A DNA stretch of 34,380 nt, from positions 1 to 34,380 of the forward strand of contig NW_022204728.1 of the NCBI RefSeq assembly GCF_008831285.2, read 5' to 3'. Within the stretch, counting starts at the first letter, position 1. Each line of letters starts with the position of its first letter. The notes under the pieces are model-generated. The model was not told the origin of the DNA, ran no database searches, and worked only from the letters and a program-made list of their open reading frames with translations. This DNA is from Nymphaea colorata (taxonomy: Eukaryota > Streptophyta > Magnoliopsida > Nymphaeales > Nymphaeaceae). A program made the position numbers and the translations under genes. Below, piece after piece: positions 21,030 to 30,670 of this stretch.

Positions 21030-21599
21030 GGAGGTGGGAGAAGTAGTGGCTGGTAAGCATAGGGCCAATGTTGGTGTTGTGTCAGACTACCAAGTTGTCA
21101 TGATATGGGTTCTAGCAGAAGGTCTTCCTCTGAAGGTCTTCCTTTGAAGACCAGGCTACTGGTACTGGCTTTGTGCGCTGGTGAGCAAGCATGGCTTGGG
21201 TGCGAACCGATGTACACTGTGGAGCAGCTTGCAATGGTCGGCCTTGAGGAAATAGACAAACTTTGACTGGCAGTTTACAGAGAATGGTGGTAGAGTCCAA
21301 CTTTGGTTCTGAAATATATGGTAGATCTTGGTGAAAGGATTCTGGGATAGAGAGAGAGAGAGATTGGCCAATGGACAGCGGTAAAGGCAGAACTTCCAAA
21401 GGATGTTTGTAGAGCCAATGTTGGCTTATTCTTTCTTTTTTTTTTTGTTTTAATTTTTCTTTTTTATGCCAAGTGGTTAGCTAAGGGATTCTTTTACAAT
21501 TTTGTAAAAGTTGTTACTGAGGGTAGTTTGGTCATTTTTATGTACACAATCTATAAAATTAATGTAGCGGATCATAAAGTTGATGTATTTGGAAGGAGG

Positions 21600-21770
21600 A
21601 AAGGCTGGGGGTAAGCCTCGGGCTGGGCTGCCGCCTGGTACCGGTACCCGGCCCGACTCGGGCCCGGGCCCTGAAGATTTGAGTTTCGGGCTTTTTTTTT
21701 TTGGGCTCAGCCCGGCCCGGTAATTAACTGGTCAGGGGCCCGAAAAACCCGACAATAAATTTATTTATTT
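21600..21770. repeat. GGGCCCGGC-rich island
   Basis: Dense CCCGGCCCG, CGGGCCCGGGCCC and CAGCCCGGCCCGG motifs sit in otherwise AT-rich DNA. A related island (GGCCCGGGTTTCGAGCTGGC, GGCCGGGCTGGGCCGACCC) lies at 22460-22550 in the opposite sense. Together they may be the two ends of one insertion enclosing 21.77-22.46 kb. Confidence 0.4.
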
Positions 21771-22007
21771 TTTTTCAAAAATAAACAGGCTTGGGAAGTT
21801 TTCTTCTCTTCTTTTCGCTGTTTTGCCGAGGACCGAAGTGAGTCTTCGAGGTTGCCAACTTGCAGGAAGGGCGGGCGGAGAGCGGCCCACCGGTGAGGAA
21901 GAGGCTCGCAGACTCGCAGTCCTGGAGGAGGAGGCTTTGGGCAAAGGCGGCAGAGATTGGTAGCGGGAAGTGGATGGCGGCGGCTGGCTTCCATTGCCCA
22001 GTTCCAT
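21765..22007 (-). CDS. Candidate first exon / gene 5' fragment, Ser-Pro rich N-terminus
   Basis: On the minus strand an 80-codon frame starts MELGNGSQPPPSTSRYQSL at 22007 and is rich in Ser, Pro, Ala and Arg. This is compatible with an organelle transit peptide, but that is inference. An alternative overlapping frame starts 13 bases downstream (ATG at 21994). Directly upstream on the same strand, at 22031-22066, are repeated CCCTAA teloboxes like those in 5' regions of many plant housekeeping genes. No following exon with a known domain is seen; after 21790 the sequence becomes T-rich and then GC-island repeat. It may be a captured or truncated gene end. Family unknown. Confidence 0.3.
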   Translation of the reverse strand: MELGNGSQPPPSTSRYQSLPPLPKASSSRTASLRASSSPVGRSPPALPASWQPRRLTSVLGKTAKRREENFPSLFIFEKK

Positions 22008-22030
22008 ATCTGACTTTCTTCTGATCGGAT

Positions 22031-22066
22031 TGGGGTTAGGGTTGGGAAGGGTTAGGGTTAGGGTTT
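22031..22066 (-). promoter_or_regulatory. Cluster of telobox motifs (AACCCTAA)
   Basis: The plus strand reads TTGGGGTTAGGGTTGGGAAG then GGTTAGGGTTAGGGTTTT, about four TTAGGG-type units. Read on the minus strand these are AAACCCTAA teloboxes about 25-60 bases upstream of the ATG at 22007. Teloboxes in plant genes commonly sit close to the transcription start. A short interstitial telomeric insertion is the alternative. Confidence 0.5.
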
Positions 22067-22266
22067 TCGAAACTTGCGGTTTAGTGGATTAAACCACAAT
22101 CCCTCCTACTGTTTCCTCTGGTGGTGCGGTGGGTCCTTCGATGATGAAGAGTGCTCACTGCTTCTTCATCTGACTTTCTCCTCCTTTTATTTCTCATAAT
22201 TCTAGCAACCAAGAAAAGGGAGAAAGAACAAAGAAAAGGAAAGCAACACAGAGGGGAAGGGAGAGA

Positions 22267-22407
22267 CCCTTCACGGCAGCAGCAAAATGGGGCTTAGCGA
22301 CCCTTTACTGAAGCAGGGAAAAGCTTGAAAGTCAGAGGGGGAGAGACAGACCTTCAAGGCAGCAGTAAAAGGGGGCTGGGACTCAGCGAGACCCTTCACG
22401 GCAGCAG
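22267..22407. repeat. Three short direct repeats CCTTCACGGCAGCAG
   Basis: CCTTCACGGCAGCAG occurs at about 22268, as CCTTCAAGGCAGCAG near 22351, and again near 22393, with related flanks. It lies upstream (minus sense) of the telobox cluster. Confidence 0.6.
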
Positions 22408-22994
22408 AAATCGAGCCACGCTGTGCCTTGGGCATAATCTCAAGCCCAAAGCCCGATACTTTATCGGCCCGGGTTTCGAGCTGGCCCGATAGCCTTAACG
22501 GGCTTAGCTTTTGCATTTTTTTCTGGCCGGGCTGGGCCGACCCAGGTCGGTAGATTTTGTGTTTCACCGATAGTGCATGAGTTGTGTTTTCCCCATTGTT
22601 GCACACGATAAACTTGCAGATGGTCACCTAATTTGGAGTTCTCATTAATGGCACTGCTAGGATGCCTGTATACATTTTTAAAATTCACATTACATGGTTT
22701 TTTATTTTACTCTATGGTGAATGAAAGAAGATTTTATATGGTTGTTCTGGGCATGTGTTTCAGGTGAGCATCAAGACTAATCCTGAAGAATTAGCAGGCT
22801 GTAAGAGTGGTGATCTTTGGTGTTTGCCATTTTGTTTTTTGAAGGGCTAAACAAATGATCATTCATCTTCTATTAAGTGCATTGTACATGTATTACATAT
22901 GTATGCCTGCTTTCAGAATCCAGGTTCCTGGATTGCACTTTGCACCCTGCTTGGCTTCTCAAGCAACTCTTTCTCGTGAATGATCATTGTAGCA

Positions 22995-23047
22995 CGAAGG
23001 GATCTTCCTCTCTCTCTTTCTCTCTCTTTTTTCTATAATATATATTT

Positions 23048-23081
<34 letters not shown>

Positions 23082-23107
23082 ATATTTTTTTTTATATATA
23101 TATATAT

Positions 23108-23165
<58 letters not shown>

Positions 23166-23191
23166 TATTATTTTTTCCCAGTGATTAATTC

Positions 23192-23279
<88 letters not shown>

Positions 23280-23352
23280 TGTAATATAATATATTATTTT
23301 TTCCCAGTGATCAGGAATTAATGCTGAATATAAATATATATATATATATATA
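22995..23352. repeat. Compound (TC)(TA)(TG) microsatellite, duplicated
   Basis: Two (TA)n-(TG)n arrays follow each other (TG runs at 23116-23156 and 23241-23276). Each is followed by the same block TAATATAATATATTATTTTT and TTCCCAGTGAT. A further (TA) run is at about 23333-23353. The open frames on both strands here only translate repeats. Confidence 0.95.
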
Positions 23353-24805
23353 TGTATTGTTCTTATTATCAAACAATAGACAAAACAAACAAACATTACA
23401 AAAGGACCAGAATGTACAAGATGCAACTATTGGACAAAACATACAAAATAGATAGAACATAAATGAAATGTCCGGCAAAACAAATAGGACAAACAGAACA
23501 AACAACAGAAAAAAAAACAGTGAACAAAAGGAACTCTAAGTTTTGTTCCTAAAACCTTCAAATAGTGGGCAGATAACACCAATAACATGACAGAGGTGTG
23601 GTACGAAGGACATCCAGTCCATTTGGTCCAATGAAACAGTGGTCAAAACGATCTATTAGAATGCACACTTAGGCGCATTTACTAGCTAAGTGTGCATGAA
23701 AGAAGCCAATTTGTAGCTATTGGCCCTGCTTACACAGGGAATTGAATCCCCACCTCCCCCATTTAGTTGAAGCATCTTCAATATATGATGCCATGAAAAC
23801 ATATTGGAAAGCCTTAGAGACCAACCATAAAAGAATGTTGATTCTGCATGAATCAGCTGATTTATGACTGATTCAACGGATTTGATAAAAAAAATTGTTG
23901 CATTTTGGAGGCTCTTGAATCAGCTATTGCATTTTATTCAAATCAGCTGATTCAGGCCTATTTAAATCGACAGTACCAATGAACTTATATAAACATGATG
24001 GAAAATGACAATGGATGATGTGATGGTTAAAGGTCTGAAACTAGTTATGTGCATACCCCTGTTGGCAAAAAATTGTGCAGAGGGGTGTACAATGACCAAA
24101 ATACTTTTGATTAAGTGAAAAGGAGCAAAACTAGTTTTATGCACACTTTTATGTATGCAAGCATGGGAGTGTGTAATGACCAAATTGCTGCCAATAAAGT
24201 GAAAAAATGAAGATTTTAAAAGGATAAAAAGGAGATTGTAAAAAAGTAAAAAGGACTAAAAAGTAATTTCATTATCTAAAATTTCTAAAACTCCCCCATC
24301 CTCTCTATTTTTTAGGGATTGCATACTTGTTGCATGCACAAAGTAGTGAGAAAAAAAGTTAGAAATTTTTTATACTGAAATGTACTTTTTAGTATTTTAC
24401 AACAATAAAAAAATATGAAAAGTTTAAAAGTGTAAAAAGTAGATTTCTTTATTAACAACATTCCTAAAATACCTCAACCCTACATTTTCTTGGTGAGGCG
24501 GGATGGAAGGGAGAGGGCAGGGATGCACTACGATGTTGGTTGGTGAATTTGAGGCAGCATTTACTCATTTTTTATACATTCTGTCAACTTTGGGAGCCGG
24601 AAAACATGACATGAAAGATTTACAACACCAAATCAAATGAGAGAGAGAAGTCGATGAAACGCAAAATATTCATACTTAACCAAAAAAATAATTGCTGTCA
24701 CCGATTTAAAAAACCCCACACATTTCAGATAATAAAACACCAAAATGTGCTAATTGTAAACTTTGCCCCGAGATGGTCGAGTGTAGGACATCTGAAAATT
24801 CCCAA
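23353..24805. other. No supported gene; repeats and palindromes
   Basis: 23386-23512 is rich in GGACAAAACA/AACAAACAGAAC motifs. A 12-bp hairpin lies at 23661-23697, and the palindrome AATCAGCTGATT occurs at 23851 and 23941. 24180-24480 is AT-rich with two loosely similar blocks (AAAAAGTAATTTCATTATC and AAAAAGTAGATTTCTTTATT). Nothing coding is recognised. Confidence 0.4.
23661..23697. repeat. 12-bp perfect inverted repeat (hairpin)
   Basis: ATGCACACTTAG at 23661-23672 and CTAAGTGTGCAT at 23686-23697 are exact reverse complements around a 13-base loop. Confidence 0.8.
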
Positions 24806-24807
24806 CA

Positions 24808-24870
24808 AGCTTTGAGAGGCAGGCGATCTGTTCCTTTGCATCCATGGGACATGTTATTCCTGTTAGACTT
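24808..24870 (-). pseudogene. Fragment resembling the 3' flank of the 30-kb CNL gene
   Basis: GAGAGGCAGGCGATCTGTTC, CTTTGCATCCATGGGACATG and CTGTTAGA resemble, in order and orientation, the block at 30083-30141 that lies 20-75 bases past the stop of the CNL pseudogene. By eye roughly 80% of about 55 bases agree. Directly to its right the sequence is reverse transcriptase of the gypsy element, so the coding part of this CNL copy is absent. Confidence 0.5.
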
Positions 24871-24884
24871 GGACACCTTGCTCA

Positions 24885-25959
24885 AGTTCCTCTCAAGCCC
24901 AACTTCAGTTCTTCTTCAACAAATCAGTGAGAGAGGCAGCTATCAAAGAATACTCTTCAATGAATCGCCGATAGTAGTTCACCAAGCCGAGAAATGAACG
25001 CAATTCCTATACATTGGTTGGCAGTTTCCAATCCTGAATAGCCCTCACCTTTTCTATGTCCATCTGCAGCTGACCTTTTCCCACTATGTGGCCGAGAAAA
25101 CTGATTTCTTGTTGGCCAAATAAGCACTTCTCACGTTTCACATAGAATTTGTCTTCCCCTAGCACTTTGAACACTGTTCGTAGCTGTCCCACATGGTCTT
25201 CCATAGAGCTGTTGTACACCACAATATCGTCAAGACAGATCACCACGAACTTATCTAGGTACAGATAGAATATCTTGTTCATTATAGTTGAAAAGGTTGC
25301 AAGAGCATTTGTCAATCCAAACGGCATTACTAAGAATTCAAAGGCACCGTAGGGAGTGACACATGTTGTCTTCGGCTCGTCACCATCAACAATCTGAACT
25401 TGCCAATATCCCGATCGAAGATCTAACTTGGAAAATACTTGAGTTCCACAAAACTATAAAAAAGTTCGGCAATCAAAGGTAAAGGGTACTTGTTCTTCAC
25501 TGTTACCTTGTTCAATGTCCTGTAGTCTACACATATCCTTTTGGAGTCATCATGCTTTGCATGAAATAACACTGGTGCACCAAAAGAAGCTTTGGAGGGT
25601 CTGATTATGCCTCCAGCTAACATTTTGTCCAACTGTCGCCGAAGTTCCTTCAATTCTACAGGGGCCATTTTGTAGGGTGCCATTGGTGGTGGTTTGGCAC
25701 CAGGAATCAGTTCTATGGCATGATCCACTTCACGTCGAGGTGGCAGCCATCTAGGGAGCTCCGCAGGCATTGTCCCTATGAATTCCCCTACAATAGGTGC
25801 AAGCACCTCTGGGACCAAACGAGGAGAGTCTATAGGCACTTTCCTGATTGCCACCAAGTACGTGTCTTCACGTGCTTCAGACCTTTCTTCAATTGAAGAG
25901 CAGATATCGTTGCAGCCTTGCCCTTGTCTTTCTTTACTGTTACTGTTGGCACCATGCAA
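24885..25959 (-). pseudogene. Reverse transcriptase (broken)
   Basis: The N-terminal part (25423-25959) contains [20 protein letters not shown], then [17 protein letters not shown] and [20 protein letters not shown]. It is out of frame near 25430 with the continuation [13 protein letters not shown] and MPFGLTNALATF. Next comes the catalytic block VVICLDDIVVY at about 25220-25250, where gypsy enzymes have Y/V-L-D-D, then SFLGHIVGKG. The last recognisable part is the connection segment [15 protein letters not shown] near 24975-24990, reached through stops. The enzyme would copy element RNA into DNA. Both aspartates of the LDD are kept; the frameshift and stops are the visible lesions. Confidence 0.88.
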
Positions 25960-26048
25960 GGAGACGTCTCATCCATAATGCTGATATTGGGCAAATGCGG
26001 CATCGGGACCATCCTCGCTGCACTAAAGAGCCCCATGCCTAAAATCAT
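25830..26048 (-). pseudogene. Linker between protease and reverse transcriptase
   Basis: A 72-codon frame (ILGMGLFSAARMVPMPHLPN onward) directly follows the protease frame after one TAG at 26049-26051. It overlaps the start of the reverse-transcriptase frame in another register. The linker has a lysine-rich segment ([13 protein letters not shown]). It is continuous with the polyprotein apart from these lesions. Confidence 0.6.
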
Positions 26049-26375
26049 CTAGAAATCATCCATCGGGACCACCGAGAAGTTGGATTTCTTTGACCAACTC
26101 TCAATCTTCACAACCGCATCCTGGACCACTCCGTTGATGGGTTTTGCCTCTGAGTTGACCGCCTTCATGCATAACTCTTCCTTCTTAGGGGTGAGGCCCA
26201 ATTTCCTTGCCTCCTCATCTGAGACAAAGTTGTTAGTGACACCCGTATCTACCATAGCCATGGTAGGCTTTCCATTTACCAGAACTTTTAGGTACATGAG
26301 TCCATTGAAAGGTGTCGCTGTCACCTTAGCTTTTTCTTTCCTTTTTAACGTGTTCAAAAGTTGAAGTTCACCCAT
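26049..26375 (-). pseudogene. Aspartic protease domain, catalytic motif intact
   Basis: The 108-codon frame contains GLMYLKVLVNGKPTMAMVDT followed by GVTNNFVSDEEARKLGL. That is the hydrophobic-hydrophobic-D-T-G motif and downstream helix of gypsy retropepsins. The conserved lysine-rich lead-in and the position between zinc knuckle and reverse transcriptase fit. Unlike the two other protease remnants in this window (600-840 and 6110-6480), the catalytic Asp is present. The frame ends at a TAG just before the linker, so it would need read-through to join the rest. Confidence 0.85.
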
Positions 26376-26417
26376 CTTTGGTCATTCTCCTTCTTCACCT
26401 TGCACCGCATTATCAGA

Positions 26418-27326
26418 TTACCTTGAGGTACTCGCTTGATTTTCATTTGACAAACACTTTGGACATTGCCTCGCCATGTGCCTCCCTTCACAGAACCAAC
26501 AAGTTACTACTTTATGTTGGTAATTGTTGTTTTGGCGAAAGAAAGGTTTCTTTTCGCCTTGGTGCTGGGTCGATGATTCAACTTTGGGGTCCCGTCGTTC
26601 CTCATTCTTTCCTCCATGGTCAAGCTTCTTCGATAGCTTGAAGGTGTTAGTGTAACTCTTGCGCTGAGTATCTGCCAAGCGCTTTGCAATCACATAATCA
26701 TCCTCCAAGGTCTCTGGTACCTGATATGTCGGAACAAGACAAATTGGACTAGTCTATTTTGGGACTTCAACCTGTCGAAGAAGCTTGGCGTCTTGCATTT
26801 GGGCGCATGAAGTAGTTCTTCAACTCTCGCTGAAAATCATCAAAAGTATCTATTCTGTAGATCCCCTTTTGAATGTCAAGGCATTTTCATCTCCACCAGG
26901 CAATAGCATCGCCCTCAAATAGCATGGTTGTAGTCTTGACGTGAAGGTCATCTCCCACAATCCCTTGAAGATCCAAGTAATATTCCACCTGGAACAAGAA
27001 GTTGTCGATGACTCAACTATCTCAATTTTCATTATATTTCACTGGCCTCTGGACGTCAACCCTTGGTAGTCGATCTTCACCTCCACTAGCGTGTGGTTTT
27101 TTGCTTGAAGTTCCTTAACTTTAGCCTACAGTGCGGCCACTATATCATTAAGTGACTTGTTCATTGCTATAAAGTCGGTCATCTGTTCCCTTATGGTCTT
27201 CATTTCATCCCTCATTTCCTTGAAGGACTCTATTGCATTGCCCAACACATCCTCTTGAGTAGCTACGTCGACAACCAGCTTGTTCGCCACTTCAGTCAGG
27301 TCTTCCTGACCGTGGGACGCACTCAT
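26418..27326 (-). pseudogene. Gag with retrotransposon-gag domain and CCHC knuckle (broken)
   Basis: Gag starts at the ATG at 27326 (MSASHGQEDLTEVANKL) with a coiled-coil N-terminal segment and hits a TAG at 27126-27128. The central capsid-like domain is readable near 26830-27020 in another frame, FQVEYYLDLQGIVGDDLHVK then EGDAIAWWR and a TGA, with the conserved tryptophan pair. The C-terminal frame (26418-26708) is basic and ends with CWFCEGRHMARQC, a C-x2-C-x4-H-x4-C knuckle with all ligands present. The start is supported by its position about 150 bases after the primer-binding site. Confidence 0.8.
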
Positions 27327-27466
27327 CTCGACGGACTAGGCTATTCCCTTGCCCTTAGTGCTACGCAGATTGTATTGAGCTGCCACGACGTTTTTTTCGA
27401 CCAATGCTCGCCGGCGTGTTCCTCTACACCGACTATCCAACCGCTTCCTCAGATTGAGCCGAACGT

Positions 27467-27479
27467 GGCTCTGATACCA
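27467..27479 (-). other. Primer-binding site, initiator tRNA-Met
   Basis: The minus strand reads TGGTATCAGAGCC, a perfect match to the common plant site for initiator tRNA-Met. It sits two bases downstream of the LTR end TGACA, which fixes both the orientation of the element and the LTR 3' boundary. Confidence 0.9.
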
Positions 27480-27481
27480 GT

Positions 27482-27765
27482 TGTCACATGCTCACTTCTT
27501 CAGTCTGTGTGGCACGACAAGAACCTAATTGTCGTCAGCCTTCAAACCATTGGAAGGGGCGCAAAGAGCATTTCGAAGACAAATGTATGAACAAAACAGT
27601 TTGAATAAAGAACTCTGGCAATGTATTTCACTTGGAAAACTTAGTACATCACGAGGAAGGTAAGATAGGAGAAAGATCTCAACTTACTTACAGGATGGCC
27701 AAAGCAATTTACAAGGATTCCTTTGCCGACCATCCAAAACATAGAATCCCCAAACAAACTTGACA
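27482..27765 (-). repeat. 5' LTR of the gypsy element (left edge approximate)
   Basis: On the minus strand the LTR ends ...GAGCATGTGACA immediately before the primer-binding site. A matching start TGTCAAGTTTGTTTGGGG lies at 27765, giving TGTCA...TGACA ends and a length of 284 bases. With no second LTR in the window the start cannot be confirmed; it could extend up to about 27885. Confidence 0.6.
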
Positions 27766-27888
27766 CTTAGACTGGTGGGAGGGTACTCGCTTACAAGTGA
27801 ACATGCTTACGCAAAAGACTCAACGCAAGCAAAAGAAGTACATTGCAAAAAAAAAAGACTGTACAGACTCTAGACATAGGGGAATAGG

Positions 27889-27990
27889 GAATTCCTTGCG
27901 AAATTTGATTTTGCCTTAGAGTATAAGGCAGGAAAGACTAACATCGTAGCAGAGGCGTTAAGTCGGAAGGCAGAGCTGGCAGCTACTTAG
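27889..27990 (+). pseudogene. RNase H C-terminal end
   Basis: A 33-codon frame ends ...RKAELAAT and a TAG. The motif EYKAGKTNIVAEALSRK corresponds to the conserved last helix and tail of Ty3/gypsy RNase H (usual form E-Y-x-x-G-K-x-N-x-V-A-D-A-L-S-R). Here the usual Asp before ALSR is Glu. The first three catalytic acidic residues of the domain are not in the window, so no activity is possible. Confidence 0.8.
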
Positions 27991-28139
27991 ACGACATCAT
28001 CTGAAGCACAGCTGGAGAGTACTCTTCTGGAGCGGATTCGAGAAGGCATGACGCAGTACCCTGTGGCCAAGCACTTGGTTGAGGCAGTTGAGGTGGGAAA
28101 GACACGACGATTCTGATTACTTGATGGACTTTTGATTTC

Positions 28140-29259
28140 GAAGGGCGGACATGTGTTTGTGCTTAGATGGGGAAACTTCGGCAAGAGCTGCAGAAGGAGT
28201 GTCATGACTCATTGTTGGCAGACCATCCTGACCATGAGCAGACGTGGCGCTCCTTGAATATGGCTATTATTGGCCACAAATGCGAGACGACGTCTAGGCT
28301 TATGTGAAGACTTGCTTGATCTGCTAGCAAGACAAGGGACGAATCAGAAGACTGCCGGTTTTTGAAGCCTCTTCCTATTCGAGAGCGTCCATGGGAGTGC
28401 CTCTCTATGAACTTTATCTTCAACTTACCCTTCAGCTCCATGCTTTTGGTTGTGGATAGATTTTCAAAGTATGTGACCTTCATCCCAGCCTCTAAGGAAT
28501 GTCCCGCAGAGAAGATGGTAGAGATGTTTGTGAAACATATAGTAAAGCACTGGGCATGCCGAAAAACATTGTCAATGATCTGACGCCTGCTTCACAGGGA
28601 AGTTTTGGTGCGAGGTGTTTAGTTTGTTGGGTTCAGATTTATTATTCTCAACGAGTTTCCACCCATAGACTGACAACCAAACTGAATGGATCAACAGATG
28701 ACTAGAAACATACCTTCGCCACTATGTCAGTGCAAATCAGAAGAATTGAGAGAAATTACTTGATGTAGCCCAATTTTGTTACAATTTATAGAAGAGCGAG
28801 TCTTCTGGACACAGTCCGTTCAAGATAGACACTGGACAATAGCCGTTGATGCCTCATACCCTTGCAGCTCAAAAGAAAGAACTACCTTGGCATGAACAGA
28901 TGGAGTTGGCTATGGCGTTCTTACACAAGGCCACCAAGAAGATGAAGAAATTTGTAGATCGGAGTCGAAGGCCGATGGAATTCAGAGTGGGCGATCAAGT
29001 CCTCATGAAACTTTATCCAGACCGGACGGGCATCTTCTGTGGCCGACATAAGTCCTTGATTCGGAAGTATGAAGTACCCTTTACAATGCTGAAGAGGATC
29101 GAGAAGCTAGCCTACAAGCTAGACTTGCCGTCGGACTTTAAGATGCATTCAGTGTTCCATGTCTGTAACCTGAAGCCCTTCTACTTTGATGAGGAAGACC
29201 CAAATAGAAGCATCCCAGAACGAGACCTGATCATGCAGCAAGCCCGGTACACACTATAA
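28140..29259 (+). pseudogene. Integrase (broken; first catalytic Asp changed)
   Basis: An HHCC-type zinc-binding N-terminus is recognisable in a shifted frame (28200-28330) with a TAG just after the cysteine pair. The core begins RERPWECLSMNFIF, where family members have M-D-F-I, so the first residue of the D-D-E triad is Asn. The region of the second Asp and the Glu (28575-28690) is reached only by frame changes. The last frame (28846-29259, 137 codons) contains RVGDQVLMKLYP, RKYEVPFTMLKRI and VFHVCNLKPFYF, the GPY/F module, with the first Gly changed to Val. The enzyme would insert element DNA into chromosomes; this copy cannot. Confidence 0.83.
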
Positions 29260-30080
29260 AATGCAGTTTCCACATATTTTTTTCAAACATCTCATATAAT
29301 TTTGAAGAAATGTGTATAGTGCTAGCTAATGCATCTTCTTAAGATTTAAGAATGTAGGCACATTTTTCAGATTGTGGGTATGTGTTTTAAATTTGTGAAG
29401 ATGATTAAATGCATATTAATGGTCTAAATATGAAAAAACAAAACTTTGAAGGTCTCTCAAATACTGACCAATCCCAATTTTTAGTATCTGTACCGATTCA
29501 AGCCAAAAAACATTGCCTTCTGTTTGAGCCAAATAGCACCGCATTTATCATTTATACATCGTACTTGCTGGTATTCACATAATTGATATTTGTTTTCAAT
29601 TACAAAAAAGAATCAAATGAGAGAGATGGTCGACATTTTGAGTAAGTTAAAACAGCTAGACGAGACTCTATTGATGCATAAAAGGTACGCCAGTTCGGTT
29701 GAACACCACTTTAATTTACCAGACCCAAATCAAACAAGAGGGAGAGGGAGAGAGAGAAAGAGAGGAAAAAGACGCAATGAAATGGAAACACATTTAACCG
29801 AAATAATTAATTACAATTTTTCATCGATTTTCAGTAACATTATCTATATATGTGTAATCTTTCCCCCATGATGGTTGCTCAACTTCTGTGGCAGATGGAG
29901 TGCTGGACATGAGTCAATCCACAACGATTGAAGGTTCAGTAAAATTAGTAACAATTTATCCAAAAAAATACAATTTCATGCAATTTAAAATGAACAGAAA
30001 AGGTTCAGTAACATGATATAGCAATACTAATCATCACCTATCGTTTAACCTTCCCCCAAGAAGTAGCTAAATGTTCAAGC
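29260..30080. other. No supported gene; AT-rich spacer
   Basis: One plus-strand frame of 93 codons (29590-29871) is rich in Arg/Gly/Glu because of a GAGAGG-type purine run at 29739-29768. It has no recognisable domain. The rest shows nothing coding. Confidence 0.4.
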
Positions 30081-30082
30081 TT

Positions 30083-30159
30083 CGAGAAGGCAGGCAATCT
30101 GTTGCTTTGCATCAGTAGGACATGTTTCATTTTGTTAGGGAGTAATATTATTCACGTCC
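30083..30159 (-). other. 3' flank of the CNL gene, partly repeated at 24808-24870
   Basis: The segment with GGCAGGCAATCTGTTGCTTT and GGACATGTTTCATTTTGTTAG lies just past the stop codon and has a diverged copy next to the gypsy junction at 24.87 kb. It may be part of the 3' untranslated region. No polyadenylation signal is assigned with confidence. Confidence 0.45.
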
Positions 30160-30670
30160 TCACACCCACTGAGGCACTCTTCCCCATTTGACCTCCTCAT
30201 CCACATTGTTGTCTCCCAAATACAGATATTTAAGGGAGAGTAGAAATGTCGAGACCTGTGATGACAGTAGCACTGCTGATTCTGGATCCAAATGCAACTC
30301 AATGAGGTTCGGCAGTTGCTCAAGCAATTTCCATCCCAATCTTGCACATTTGCACTTTAACACTGACAGCCTTTGGGGCTGAGTCGCTTGACCCTCATGC
30401 CCCACCCGCTCCGATATCGCATAAATCAAGACTTCTGTCTGCATCTTTGGACAATTGTTAAAAAACGCCCTTCCTAAGCATGGCATAGAAGTAAATGTTG
30501 ATTCCCAGTTGGGCAAATGCTTCACGTGCAGTTCAAGTGAAGGAAGGCGAGTAGGGAGCTGCTTCAAAATGTTCAGGTCAGACAACCACAACCCCTTTAA
30601 AGCTGGCATGTGATCATCAGCTACTTGCTCTACCCTACCACATCCCTTCACCTCCAACGACTCCAACACA

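Larger units (their letters stand above)
24885..27765 (-). mobile_element. Ty3/gypsy retrotransposon, 5' part: LTR, PBS, gag, protease, RT
   Basis: Read on the minus strand: an LTR-like segment ending TGACA (27482), two bases, a primer-binding site, a leader of about 150 bases, gag from 27326, a zinc knuckle, an aspartic protease with intact DTG, and reverse transcriptase with LDD. Each block is separated from the next by only a stop or a frameshift, so this is a moderately young copy. It breaks off near 24885, shortly after the end of reverse transcriptase (motif [13 protein letters not shown]). RNase H and integrase are missing on this strand. A matching RNase H-integrase part lies on the opposite strand at 27889-29259. 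Confidence 0.85.
27889..29259 (+). mobile_element. Ty3/gypsy retrotransposon, 3' part: RNase H end and integrase
   Basis: On the plus strand the sequence opens mid-domain with EFLAKFDFALEYKAGKTNIV and EALSRK, the end of gypsy RNase H. Integrase follows: a histidine pair within HDSLLADHPDH near 28205, the cysteine pair TCLIC near 28310-28324 followed by TAG, and a core-domain part (28362-28583). The C-terminal part (28846-29259) has a GPY/F-like module. No LTR follows 29259, and no chromodomain is visible. The sequence begins exactly where the opposite-strand 5' part leaves off in element order, apart from roughly 130 codons of RNase H. Confidence 0.85.

Noticed and set aside
22031-22066. True telomere or chromosome end
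   Set aside because: Only about four imperfect TTAGGG-like units surrounded by ordinary sequence.
22980-23426. Open frames of 113 and 118 codons on both strands
   Set aside because: They only translate TA/TG microsatellites (Tyr-Ile, Cys-Val and Thr-His runs).
25778-26364. Plus-strand frames over the gypsy protease/RT region
   Set aside because: Shadows of the minus-strand polyprotein, which shows DTG, LDD and knuckle motifs.
29590-29871. Arg/Glu-rich 93-codon frame
   Set aside because: Its charge comes from a GAGAGG purine tract; no start context or homologue is recognised.
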